64,000 nucleotides of DNA from Eleftheria terrae. Its GTDB lineage: Bacteria; Pseudomonadota; Gammaproteobacteria; Burkholderiales; Burkholderiaceae_C. The notes under the pieces were generated by a model, which made no database searches, was not told where the DNA came from, and was given only the letters and a program-made list of their open reading frames with translations. The stretch is from NCBI RefSeq assembly GCF_030419005.1, contig NZ_CP106951.1:1116001-1180000 (forward strand), given 5' to 3'. This document shows, in pieces, positions 46,281 through 54,742 of the stretch; position 1 is the stretch's first letter; every line of letters begins with the position of its first letter. The translations under genes and the position numbers were made by a program.

Positions 46281-49004
46281 TCAGGCGAAGTTGTAGGCAA
46301 AGTCGCCGTCCGCCACTTCCACCTTCACCCCGGTGATATCGCGCCCTTCCATCATCCGGTTCAGGAACTCACGGGAGATGTCGGGCAGCATCGTGTTGGT
46401 GAGGATCGCGTCGATCATGCGGCCACCGGACTCGCTTTCGGTGCAACGCGACACCACCAGCTTCACCACCTCGTCGCTGTAGGTGAACGGGATCTTGTAG
46501 CGCGCTTCCACCCGCTTCTTGATGCGGCCCAGTTGCAGCTCGACGATGCGGCCCAGCATCTCGTCCGACAGCGGGTAGTACGGAATCGCCACCAGCCGGC
46601 CCAGCAAGGCCGGCGGGAAGATCTTCAGCAGCGGCTCGCGCAGCGCCTTGGCCATGCCCTCGGGGTTGGGCATCAGGTCGGGGTCCTTGCACAGGCTGGC
46701 GATCAGCTCGGTGCCGGCATTGGTGGTCAGCAGGATCAGCGTGTTCTTGAAGTCGATCTGGCGGCCTTCGCCGTCTTCCATCCAGCCCTTGTCAAAGACC
46801 TGGAAGAACAGCTCGTGCACATCCGGGTGGGCCTTCTCGACCTCGTCGAGCAGCACCACGCTGTAGGGCTTGCGCCGCACCGCCTCGGTCAGCACGCCAC
46901 CCTCGCCGTAGCCGACGTAGCCCGGAGGCGCGCCTTTCAGCGACGACACGGTGTGTGCCTCCTGGTATTCGCTCATGTTGATGGTGATGAGGTTCTGCTC
47001 ACCGCCATACAGCGCCTCGGCCAGTGCCAGTGCCGTCTCGGTCTTGCCGACGCCGGAGGTGCCGGCCAGCATGAACACGCCGATCGGCTTGCTCGGGTTG
47101 TCCAGGCCCGCACGCGAGGTCTGGATGCGCTTGGCGATCATCTCCATCGCATGGTCCTGGCCGATCACGCGCTGGCCCAGCATCTTCGGGAGGTTGAGCA
47201 CCGTCTCGATCTCGTTGCGTGCCATGCGGCCCACCGGGATGCCGGTCCAGTCGGCCACCACGCTGGCCACCGCCTGGTAGTCCACCGTGGGCAGGATCAG
47301 CGGGCTCTCGCCCTGCAGCTCGGTCAGCCGGGCCTGCACCCCGCGCAGCTGCTCCAGCAGCGCGGTGCGGTCGCCTTCGGTGAGCTTGTGTTCCTCGGGG
47401 GTGGCGGCCTCGGCCGAGGCCTCCAGCGCGCTGCCGGTGCCCTCCACCGCCCGCACGCCGCCACGCAGCTGGCCGCGGATGGCCAGCAGCTCGTCGACCA
47501 GGCTCTTCTCGCTGGTCCAGCGCTCGCTCAGCGCGGCCAGGCGCTCGCGCTCGGTGGCCAGCAGGCCGGTGCAGGTGGCCTCGCGTTCGGCAGTGTCGAT
47601 GCCGATGCTCTTCTCGCGGCCGATGATGGCCAGCTCGGTCTCCAGCGCCTCGATGCGGCGCTGGCTGTCCTCGACCTCGGCCGGCGTCGCATGCAGGCTC
47701 ACTGCGACCCGCGCGCAGGCGGTGTCGAGCAGGCTCACCGCCTTGTCAGGGAGCTGGCGCGCCGGAATGTAGCGGTGCGACAGCTTGACGGCCGCTTCCA
47801 GCGCCTCGTCGAGGATCTGCACCTTGTGGTGCTTCTCCATCATCGACGCCGAGCCGCGCAGCATCAGGATGGCCTTCTGCTCCGACGGCTCCTCCACCTG
47901 CACCACCTGGAAGCGGCGGGTCAGCGCGGGGTCCTTCTCGAAGTACTTCTTGTACTCGGCCCAGGTGGTGGCGGCGACCGTGCGCAGCGTGCCGCGGGCC
48001 AGTGCCGGCTTCAGCAGGTTGGCGGCATCACCGGTGCCCGCCGCGCCACCGGCACCCACCAGGGTGTGCGCCTCGTCGATGAACAGGATGATGGGCTTGG
48101 GCGAGGCCTGCACCTCCTCGATGACCTGGCGCAGGCGCTGCTCGAACTCGCCCTTCATGCTGGCGCCGGCCTGCAGCAGCGCGATGTCCAGCGTGCGCAG
48201 CTCCACGTCCTTGAGCGACGGCGGCACATCGCCCTTGACGATGCGCTGCGCGAAGCCTTCCACCACCGCGGTCTTGCCGACGCCGGCCTCGCCGGTGAGG
48301 ATGGGGTTGTTCTGGCGCCGGCGCATCAGGATGTCGATGACCTGGCGGATCTCGTCGTCACGGCCCACGATGGGGTCCATCTTGCCGCTGCGGGCCTGCT
48401 CGGTCAGGTCGACCGTGAAACGCTTGAGCGCTTCCTGCTTGCCCATCTGCGCGGCCGGCATCGCGCCGCTGGCTTCGCCGGGAACGGCACCGCCCAGCGA
48501 GGAGCCGTCGGTGGAGGCCAGGCCTTCTTCCGGCGAGCCGGCCACGATCTTCTCGAAGTCCTCGGCCAGATCGTCCGGACGGATGCGCTCGAACTGGCGC
48601 GAGATGGCCACCAGCGCATTGCGCAGGAAGGAGGTCTTGAGCAAGCCGACCAGCACGTGGCCGGTGCGCACCTGCGCCTCGCCGTACTTCAGCGAGCCGT
48701 AGACCCAGCCGCGCTCCACCGCGTTGGAGATGTTGTCCGACAGGTCGGAGATGGAGGTGGCGCCACGCGGCAGGCGGTCCAGCGCGTTGGTGATGTCCTT
48801 GGCCAGCACCGAAACGTCGAGCCCGTAGTGCTGAATGATGCGGTGCCAGTCGCTGTCGGGCACCTGCACGATCTGCGACACCCAGTGCTCCAGCTCCACG
48901 TACGGGTTGCCCCTGAGCTTGCAGAACACGGTCGCGCCCTCCACCGCCTTGTAGGCGACCGGATTGAGCTTGCCGAACAGAGCCACGCGGCTGATCTCAC
49001 TCAT
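46281..49004 (-). CDS. tssH: T6SS ATPase TssH (ClpV)
   Basis: A 907-residue AAA+ unfoldase that disassembles the contracted TssB/TssC sheath. ATG 49004 (MSEISRVALFGKLNPV) is the family start. The N-domain occupies about 1-160. The first AAA module has GEAGVGKTAVVEG near residue 240, a ClpV-type middle coiled-coil region follows (about 410-530), and the second AAA has GTSGVGKTETALALAEALYG near 650. It ends DITGVKVEVADGDF. It follows tssG by 25 bp in the left T6SS arm. Confidence 0.97.
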   Translation of the reverse strand: MSEISRVALFGKLNPVAYKAVEGATVFCKLRGNPYVELEHWVSQIVQVPDSDWHRIIQHYGLDVSVLAKDITNALDRLPRGATSISDLSDNISNAVERGWVYGSLKYGEAQVRTGHVLVGLLKTSFLRNALVAISRQFERIRPDDLAEDFEKIVAGSPEEGLASTDGSSLGGAVPGEASGAMPAAQMGKQEALKRFTVDLTEQARSGKMDPIVGRDDEIRQVIDILMRRRQNNPILTGEAGVGKTAVVEGFAQRIVKGDVPPSLKDVELRTLDIALLQAGASMKGEFEQRLRQVIEEVQASPKPIILFIDEAHTLVGAGGAAGTGDAANLLKPALARGTLRTVAATTWAEYKKYFEKDPALTRRFQVVQVEEPSEQKAILMLRGSASMMEKHHKVQILDEALEAAVKLSHRYIPARQLPDKAVSLLDTACARVAVSLHATPAEVEDSQRRIEALETELAIIGREKSIGIDTAEREATCTGLLATERERLAALSERWTSEKSLVDELLAIRGQLRGGVRAVEGTGSALEASAEAATPEEHKLTEGDRTALLEQLRGVQARLTELQGESPLILPTVDYQAVASVVADWTGIPVGRMARNEIETVLNLPKMLGQRVIGQDHAMEMIAKRIQTSRAGLDNPSKPIGVFMLAGTSGVGKTETALALAEALYGGEQNLITINMSEYQEAHTVSSLKGAPPGYVGYGEGGVLTEAVRRKPYSVVLLDEVEKAHPDVHELFFQVFDKGWMEDGEGRQIDFKNTLILLTTNAGTELIASLCKDPDLMPNPEGMAKALREPLLKIFPPALLGRLVAIPYYPLSDEMLGRIVELQLGRIKKRVEARYKIPFTYSDEVVKLVVSRCTESESGGRMIDAILTNTMLPDISREFLNRMMEGRDITGVKVEVADGDFAYNFA

Positions 49005-49029
49005 GCTTTTTCTCCTTCGATGGACTGCC

Positions 49030-50226
49030 TCAAGCGACAACCGCTCGGGTGGCGTCGGTAGTGGGTGTCGGCGCAGCCGGACGGCGGCTGCGCACTTGTT
49101 CGGGATGGATGATCAACGGCTGCGCATGGCCGGCATCGCGCCGCTTGCCGCCCCAGGACGTCCAGCCCAGGCGCGAATGCGGCCCCAGCCGTCCGAGCGG
49201 CACCTGGTCGGCCCGCAGGATCAGGCGCACGTCCCAGTCGAGCTCGAAGCCGATGTACTGGCGCACCGCCGCCACCAGCGGCTCCAGCCCTTTTCCGCCA
49301 GGCAGGAACTGCTCGTACTGCGCCAGCGTCAGCGGCCCGAGGTGGATACGGAACTTGTGCTGCCGGTCCCAGACGCGGCGGCCCAGCACGGCGCCCACGC
49401 CCAGCTGCTTGCCGGGATCGGGCTCGCGGCGCAGCTGGGTGCGCTGGTCGGGCGGCAGGGCCATCCAGTGCGCCACGAACTGCTCGACCCGTGTCGGCAG
49501 CCCGAAATAGCCTTGCACGAAGGCCTGCAGGCCGTCGGCATTGCGGGCCTGGCGCACCAGCAGGCCGGCGTAGTAGAGCTTGGCGTTGTCGGGGATCTCG
49601 TCTCGCCGCTGCAGCGGCGCGCTGCCGATGCCGAACAGCGAACCGACATAGCTGGCGAAACGGTCGTCCTTCGGCCGGTCCAGCGACACCGTGGGCTGCG
49701 CCTGCGCCCAGGCGCGGTAGAACAGCAGCAGCAGCCGGTGGTGGAACACGTCGGCAAAGCGCGCGAAGCCCCGGTCGCCGTGGTGCAGCAGGCGCTCCCG
49801 GGCGTAGTCGGTCAGGTGCAGCGGCAAGGGCCCGTTGGGGCCGAACAGGCCGAAGAATCGCACCTCCATGCGCGGCGGCAGGCCCTTGTCATTGAGCTTG
49901 AAGCCCGACAAGGAAGCCGGCGCGAAGTCCATCGCCGGCTCCTGGCCCACCCGCACCGGCTCATCCACCGGCCGCATGCCAAGGCCCAGGCGAGGCCGGT
50001 CGGTGTAGTGGCACTCGATGCGCCGCATGGTCCAGTAGAAGTCGTGCCGCCAGGGCTGCGCTTCCAACCGGTGCCACAGCTGCATCGGCGCGGCCACGCG
50101 CGGTACGCCGGCCGGCCCCGCAGCAGGCGCGGCCACGCGCGGTACGCCGGCCGGCCCCGCAGCAGGCGCGGCCGGCCGCTCCACCGGCTCGGCCGGCGCG
50201 CTCACAGGATCGCCCGGCTTCCGCAT
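49030..50226 (-). CDS. tssG: T6SS baseplate subunit TssG
   Basis: A 398-residue baseplate wedge protein (VCA0111/ImpH family). The conserved core starts after residue 47 (MQLWHRLEAQPWRHDFYWTM) and includes FFGLFGPNGPLPLHLTDYAR and HRLLLLFYRAW. The first 46 residues are an Ala/Pro leader built from a 13-residue unit repeated twice at DNA level (39-bp tandem copies). ATG 50226 lies within tssF by 25 bp; an internal ATG at residue 48 would delete the leader. Partner of TssF in the TssEFGK wedge. Confidence 0.94.
   Translation of the reverse strand: MRKPGDPVSAPAEPVERPAAPAAGPAGVPRVAAPAAGPAGVPRVAAPMQLWHRLEAQPWRHDFYWTMRRIECHYTDRPRLGLGMRPVDEPVRVGQEPAMDFAPASLSGFKLNDKGLPPRMEVRFFGLFGPNGPLPLHLTDYARERLLHHGDRGFARFADVFHHRLLLLFYRAWAQAQPTVSLDRPKDDRFASYVGSLFGIGSAPLQRRDEIPDNAKLYYAGLLVRQARNADGLQAFVQGYFGLPTRVEQFVAHWMALPPDQRTQLRREPDPGKQLGVGAVLGRRVWDRQHKFRIHLGPLTLAQYEQFLPGGKGLEPLVAAVRQYIGFELDWDVRLILRADQVPLGRLGPHSRLGWTSWGGKRRDAGHAQPLIIHPEQVRSRRPAAPTPTTDATRAVVA
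50087..50173. repeat. 39-bp tandem duplication in the tssG 5' end
   Basis: Two identical 39-bp copies (50087-50125 and 50126-50164) are followed by 9 bp of a third copy. Each encodes 13 residues of Ala/Pro/Gly-rich leader. The unit is GC-rich with several CGGCCGG-like steps, prone to slippage, and it keeps the reading frame. Confidence 0.85.
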
Positions 50227-52076
50227 TTGGGCACCCAGCGCATCAGCTGGCCGCGGCTGGTGGACCGCAGCACGGTCTCGGTGAAGGAGTTGATCGACAC
50301 GTAGCGGCTGAAGAAGGTCGCCAGCACCGCGCCGAACAGGAAGGCGCTGGCGCCCTGGAAGGCGAATTCGTCCACCTCCAGGCCGATCTCGATGCCGCGG
50401 CCGAAGGTGATCGGCCCGGGCACCGGGAAGCGCCGTACGGTGGGCTGAGTGCGCACTGAGCGCAGGCCGTCGATCTGCTTCAGCAGGCTGGCGTCACCGC
50501 TCTGCGCGTACAGCGACAACATGTCACGCAAGGCGGCTGCACCTTCGCGTTCGTCGGTGTCCACCAGCGACAGGTAGTTGAGCGAGAGCTGGTTCACGAA
50601 CTTCCAGCTCATCGCCCCTTCGCGGATCGCCGAATGCGGCCGCGACGGTCCCTTGAGCGCGCGCACCGACTCCACCGGCGCCGCCATGTCGAGCATGAAA
50701 TCCGTCTTGCCCATGCCCAGCGGCATGTGCAACGGCAGGTCCCGGTTGGTACACAGCGCCGTCACCGCCAACTGGCGCAGGTCTTCACTGAACGGCGCCT
50801 CCTTGGGGTCCACCAGCGACAGGAACACCTCGCTGCCGATGTAGGTGGAACGGGCGCCGCGGCGCTTCTGCTCGGCCGACAGCAGGCGCGGCTCGCGCTG
50901 CAGGCTGTAGTACGCATGGTGCGCGCCGTCCTTGGCATGGAAGGCAGCGTAGAACGGCAGGAACTTGTGCTCGCTGTCGGCGCCCACCCCATAGCCGGTG
51001 ACCGAGGTGACGTCGAAGACCTCGAAGTCCATCGGCTTGGTGCGGTCGGCCACCACATGATAGTCGTGCGCGTTGTCGGTGATGTGGATGCGGTCGCAGC
51101 GGCGCTCGAACAGGTTGATGGCCGGCGAGCAGTACAGCGAGAAGTTGCCGGCGTCGACCACGTTCTCCAGGCTCGCGTCACCCCGCTCCAGCAGCAGCAC
51201 CAGTTCCAGCTCATTGCCGGTGTGCCGCTTGATGGCCGGCGCCAGCGAGCCGACGTCGAACATCAGAAAGCGCTGCGGGAAGGTGAAGTACTCCTGCAGC
51301 AACCGGTAGCCCTGGAAGTTGCGCAGGCCCACCGGCAGCAAGGCCTCCTCGTCGCCGAAGCCGGCCGGCGTCACCACGCTGCCCGGCAGCTGGTGGTGCC
51401 ACGGCACCGGCCGCTGCGGCGGCACCACCATGGCGCCCAGGGTGCCGCCCAGAATGGCTTCGTAGAGCTTGTAGGCGATCTCGTCGCCGCCGGAGAGGTG
51501 GATGCGCAGCGTGTCCAACGACAGCTGGTTGAAGGTCAGCCCGGCCGTGCAACGCAGCTTCAGCCGCACCCCACCCTTGACGCGCCGGCCGACGGCCAAC
51601 TGGTTCAGCGGCAGGTCGGGCGCGTAGGAGAAGTACGAGGCCGAGGCGATCTCGATGGGCCACAGCGTGACGTCGTTGGCGGTGCGGAACTGGCACGGCG
51701 TCTCGTCTCCCTTGCCGAGCTGGCTGCGCATCGTGCTGCCGCGGGCGATGGTGAAGCCGCGCGCCAGGTTGCCGTCGTTCAGGTCGGGCCGGAACTGCGC
51801 CATCACCATGGCCGGCGTCGGCGCAAGGTAGTTCGGGTAGACGATCTCCAGCAGCCGCTGCGTGAAGCGCGGAAACTCCGCATCGATCTTCAGCTGCACC
51901 CGGGCCGCCAGGAAGGCGAAGCCCTCGAGCAGGCGCTCGACATACGGGTCGGCCACCTCGATGCCGTCCATGCCCAGCCGGGCGGCGATCTTCGGGAACT
52001 GCTGGGCGAATTCGGCGCCCATCTCGCGCAGATGCTGCAGTTCCTGGTTGTAGTAGCGAAGCAGCCGGGGATCCAT
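50202..52076 (-). CDS. tssF: T6SS baseplate subunit TssF
   Basis: A 624-residue baseplate protein (VCA0110/ImpG family). Starts MDPRLLRYYNQELQHLREMG, the canonical N-terminus. Conserved segments include VERLLEGFAFLAARVQLKID and RFTQRLLEIVYPNYLAPTPA. The C-terminal part includes ITFGRGIEIGLEVDEFAFQG. Full family length. Its end overlaps the start of tssG by 25 bp, and it lies 103 bp after tssE; the gap shows no recognisable signal. Confidence 0.96.
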   Translation of the reverse strand: MDPRLLRYYNQELQHLREMGAEFAQQFPKIAARLGMDGIEVADPYVERLLEGFAFLAARVQLKIDAEFPRFTQRLLEIVYPNYLAPTPAMVMAQFRPDLNDGNLARGFTIARGSTMRSQLGKGDETPCQFRTANDVTLWPIEIASASYFSYAPDLPLNQLAVGRRVKGGVRLKLRCTAGLTFNQLSLDTLRIHLSGGDEIAYKLYEAILGGTLGAMVVPPQRPVPWHHQLPGSVVTPAGFGDEEALLPVGLRNFQGYRLLQEYFTFPQRFLMFDVGSLAPAIKRHTGNELELVLLLERGDASLENVVDAGNFSLYCSPAINLFERRCDRIHITDNAHDYHVVADRTKPMDFEVFDVTSVTGYGVGADSEHKFLPFYAAFHAKDGAHHAYYSLQREPRLLSAEQKRRGARSTYIGSEVFLSLVDPKEAPFSEDLRQLAVTALCTNRDLPLHMPLGMGKTDFMLDMAAPVESVRALKGPSRPHSAIREGAMSWKFVNQLSLNYLSLVDTDEREGAAALRDMLSLYAQSGDASLLKQIDGLRSVRTQPTVRRFPVPGPITFGRGIEIGLEVDEFAFQGASAFLFGAVLATFFSRYVSINSFTETVLRSTSRGQLMRWVPKCGSRAIL

Positions 52077-52179
52077 GTGGAGGTCGGTTCAGCAGGGGGT
52101 CGGACGTGCCACCCCGGGGGCGGCGCAGGCAAGAGGCAGAAGAACAGCAGGCCGGTACATCTCGATGGCCGCCTTCCTT

Positions 52180-52686
52180 TCAGCGGGCCAGTTCCTGGAT
52201 CTCGACTTGCCCGGTTTCGAGATCGACCTCGGTGCGCAACAGCAGTTCGAAGGGAATCGGCTGGGCCCACAAGTGGCCCGAGATGCGCAGGCTGACCACA
52301 TTGTGATGGTCCATCTGCAGCTCCGACACCAGCGCCTCGACCTTCAAGGTGGAAGCCATGATGCGGGGCTCGAAATCCATGATGGCCCGCTTGACGTCAG
52401 CCTCCAGGTTGACGATGTCCAGCGTGGACGCCGTCTCGCCGGACAGCGCGGGCAGGCCGAAGTTGATCACCGAGCGGTTGGCATGGGGCAGATTCTGCCA
52501 GTCGACGTCGCCCGACATGCGGGTGGAGTTGAACAACCATGCCAAGTCACGCAGCACCGCCTCGCGCAACCGTGCCTTGCTCAGCACCCGCTGCTCGCGC
52601 GACTCGACCTTGCGGCCCGGGTCGTCGTCGGTCAGCCGGTCCAGCAAGGCCGGTTGCAGGCGCTCCTGCGGCGTCAGCTCGGCCAC
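52180..52686 (-). CDS. tssE: T6SS baseplate subunit TssE (gp25-like)
   Basis: A 168-residue gp25-like wedge protein. The typical motif EAVLRDLAWLFNSTR is near residue 45, and VINFGLPALSG is near 75; RAIMDFEPRI resembles the conserved EPR motif used to initiate sheath polymerisation. Follows tagJ by 3 bp, so co-translation is likely. Full length for the family. Confidence 0.95.
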   Translation of the reverse strand: MAELTPQERLQPALLDRLTDDDPGRKVESREQRVLSKARLREAVLRDLAWLFNSTRMSGDVDWQNLPHANRSVINFGLPALSGETASTLDIVNLEADVKRAIMDFEPRIMASTLKVEALVSELQMDHHNVVSLRISGHLWAQPIPFELLLRTEVDLETGQVEIQELAR

Positions 52687-52689
52687 CGC

Positions 52690-53523
52690 TTACTCGCCTG
52701 CGGGCGCCTCGGCTGCTGCCTCGTCGGCCACCGCGTCCCACTCGATGGTGCGGATGTCCATCAGCGGCACGTCGCCGTTGTCGGTGGTGAGCACGCGCTG
52801 GCCCAGGCCGGTGTAGAAGCCGGGCGCCGGCTCCAGCCATTCGGTCTTGCGCGACAGCGCCACCATGCCGTCGGTGGACTGCTCGCTGCCGGGGTAGCGG
52901 GTCGGCACCAGGCCCACCGTTTCGCCACCGTTCTCGAACTGAAGGTGCACCGGCATCCAGACCGCGTCGCGCAAGTCGGCCGGCTCTTCCACCGTCAGCT
53001 TCGACAGCCGGGCAAACGGCACCCAGTAGTACTTGCCATTGATGATGACCTCGAGCACCGGGCCCAGCCGCATGTCGGCATCGGCGATCCAGGCGAAGGG
53101 CGCGTCACCCAGCTTGCCGCTGCTGGCTGGCGCCTGCTCGAATGCTTGGTCGCGCAGCGCCTTGGCATCGGCCGGCTGGCCCTGCCCTTCACGCAGCAAG
53201 GCCTCGATCAGCAGGGCGATCCATGGCTCGGGCTCGCCGAACAGCATGGGCACCTTGCGGCCGGCGAACACCTGGCTGCGCAGCATCTCGCACTGGATGG
53301 CTTCGCGGTAGGTCTGGGCCATGGCCAGCGCCATCGGGTCGAGCTCGGCCGCGACGTTCAGCTGGTTCAGCGCCCGCTCCCACTGGCCCAGCACGCACAG
53401 CAGCTGGAACAGGTAGATGCGTTTCTTCGCGTCGGCCGGCTTGGCGCGCACTTCATCCTGCAGCGCCTTCAGCGCTGCGGCCGGATCACCAGCGCGCAGG
53501 TGTTCTTCCGAGGAAAGGGCCAT
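52690..53523 (-). CDS. tagJ: T6SS accessory protein TagJ (ImpE)
   Basis: A 277-residue protein of the ImpE family. The N-terminal TPR-like region (EEHLRAGDPAAALKALQDEV) leads to the C-terminal domain with GKYYWVPFARLSKL and GFYTGLGQRVLTTDNGDVPL. TagJ binds TssB and ClpV in some systems and helps sheath recycling. Presence of tagJ places the locus with TagJ-bearing systems such as P. aeruginosa H1. It lies 3 bp before tssE and directly after the second hcp. Confidence 0.94.
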   Translation of the reverse strand: MALSSEEHLRAGDPAAALKALQDEVRAKPADAKKRIYLFQLLCVLGQWERALNQLNVAAELDPMALAMAQTYREAIQCEMLRSQVFAGRKVPMLFGEPEPWIALLIEALLREGQGQPADAKALRDQAFEQAPASSGKLGDAPFAWIADADMRLGPVLEVIINGKYYWVPFARLSKLTVEEPADLRDAVWMPVHLQFENGGETVGLVPTRYPGSEQSTDGMVALSRKTEWLEPAPGFYTGLGQRVLTTDNGDVPLMDIRTIEWDAVADEAAAEAPAGE

Positions 53524-53524
53524 G

Positions 53525-54007
53525 TCAATTCACCTCCGCGGTGAAGCTCATGCTGCCCCGCTTCAGGCCCCGGTCGTCCTGGCCGACATACTCGGCGGTG
53601 ATCTTCTGGAACGAGAAGGTGAGCTTCTCCAGGAGCACGTCGCTGCCGGCACCGGCGGTCGCCACGTCGTAGGACGTGATGCGGGCGTTCTCCAGCGTCA
53701 CCACGAAATAGTCGATCGGCAGGCCACCCGCCTTGCGCACGGTCAGCACCACCTTGGTGAGCAGCTCGTTGTTGCGCATGACCGACATCAGCGCAGTCGA
53801 TGCGGCGTCCACTTCCTTGGTCACGTGCAGCGATTCAACGGTGGTCTTGGAGGCCGTACCGCCGCCGCCCATGGCACTGGCCGAACGCATGCCCCAGGAC
53901 CAGCCGACGACGTCGATCTCGTCGCGGTGGGCCTGATCGTTGGCCTCGCCCTTGATACCGCCGGAGCGGCTGCCGTTGACCTTGAGGAACATGTCACCGT
54001 GAGACAT
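53525..54007 (-). CDS. hcp: Hcp-family tube protein, second copy
   Basis: A 160-residue Hcp. Start MSHGDMFLKVNGSRSGGIKG, then DVVGWSWGMRSASAMGGG and a C-terminal beta-hairpin FQKITAEYVGQDDRG. It diverges clearly from the other Hcp (for example SHGDMFLKVNG versus AVDMFLKIDD) though length and core are shared. One bp from the tagJ start. It may form alternative tubes or carry a different cargo. Confidence 0.93.
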   Translation of the reverse strand: MSHGDMFLKVNGSRSGGIKGEANDQAHRDEIDVVGWSWGMRSASAMGGGGTASKTTVESLHVTKEVDAASTALMSVMRNNELLTKVVLTVRKAGGLPIDYFVVTLENARITSYDVATAGAGSDVLLEKLTFSFQKITAEYVGQDDRGLKRGSMSFTAEVN

Positions 54008-54126
54008 GGGAGCTTTCGTGAAGTGGCGTGGCGGCCGGAAGCCGCCTGCGCATGTTGTGGCTGAGTACGGCCCTCACCGCGATACGCATGCGCCGCGCAT
54101 CCCGGTGAGGACCGGAAGGAAAAGGG

Positions 54127-54148
54127 CGCAGGCCCCTGCGGGCCTGCG
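54127..54148 (-). terminator. Intrinsic terminator between the two hcp genes
   Basis: A perfect 9-bp stem (CGCAGGCCC 54127-54135, GGGCCTGCG 54140-54148) with a 4-base loop. On the minus strand it is followed by CCC and then TTTT. It lies downstream of the first hcp and upstream of the second, so it probably boosts hcp1 relative to the genes further on. Confidence 0.7.
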
Positions 54149-54164
54149 TCCAGAACACAGGCGA

Positions 54165-54647
54165 TTAGACCTTGACGTTCTCGGCGATGTTCCAGGCCGA
54201 CTCGACCACGGCTTCGCCCGAGCCATCCGGCCGCTGGGGGGTGTACTCGATCTTGAACTCGGCGAAGTTCAGGGTCAGGTTCTCGGTGAGGCGGTCTTCA
54301 CCACCCGAGCCGCCGGTGCTCAGGTTGGAGATGAGGACTTCCTTCATCGTGATCTTGATGTACTCCAGCGGCTTTTCGCCAGCCTTGCGCACGGTCAGCA
54401 CCGCTTCCTTGTAGTGCTTGCCGTTGCAGCAGGCCAGCATCAGGGTCGGGGTGGACTTGTCGACGTACTTGGTCAGGGAGATGTCCTGCACGGCCACCTT
54501 GCCGGAACCGCCGCCACCGCCCAGGTGGGTGGTGCCGGACTGGGCCATGCCCCAGCTCCATGCCAGCACGTCGATCGTGCCCTTGTGCTTGGAATCGACC
54601 GATTCGCCCTTGACGTCGTCGATCTTCAGAAACATATCTACAGCCAT
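54165..54647 (-). CDS. hcp: T6SS tube protein Hcp, first copy
   Basis: A 160-residue tube subunit. Start MAVDMFLKIDDVKGESVDSK, then DVLAWSWGMAQSGTTHLGGG and the extended-loop region KYVDKSTPTLMLACCNGKHY. It ends LTLNFAEFKIEYTPQR then a short tail. Hexameric rings of Hcp stack into the tube. It lies between tssC and a strong terminator, the usual place for a highly expressed hcp. Confidence 0.96.
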   Translation of the reverse strand: MAVDMFLKIDDVKGESVDSKHKGTIDVLAWSWGMAQSGTTHLGGGGGSGKVAVQDISLTKYVDKSTPTLMLACCNGKHYKEAVLTVRKAGEKPLEYIKITMKEVLISNLSTGGSGGEDRLTENLTLNFAEFKIEYTPQRPDGSGEAVVESAWNIAENVKV

Positions 54648-54699
54648 GTCGCGCTCCTAATTGCTATGACAGTGATGGAAAAGTACTGCGTCTTCTTGT

Positions 54700-54719
54700 G
54701 CTGGCCCTTGCGGGCCAGC
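54700..54719 (-). other. mRNA hairpin between tssC and hcp
   Basis: A perfect 8-bp stem GCTGGCCC / GGGCCAGC (54700-54707, 54712-54719) with a 4-base loop in the 95-bp gap. No T-run follows on the minus strand, so it looks more like an mRNA stabilising or processing element than a terminator. Confidence 0.45.
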
Positions 54720-54742
54720 GCTTCTGTAAGCCGGCGAGCGGC

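Noticed and set aside
46026..49061. A 1011-codon plus-strand frame opposite tssH
   Set aside because: Shadow of tssH; composition is His/Arg/Gln-rich and no motif is present.
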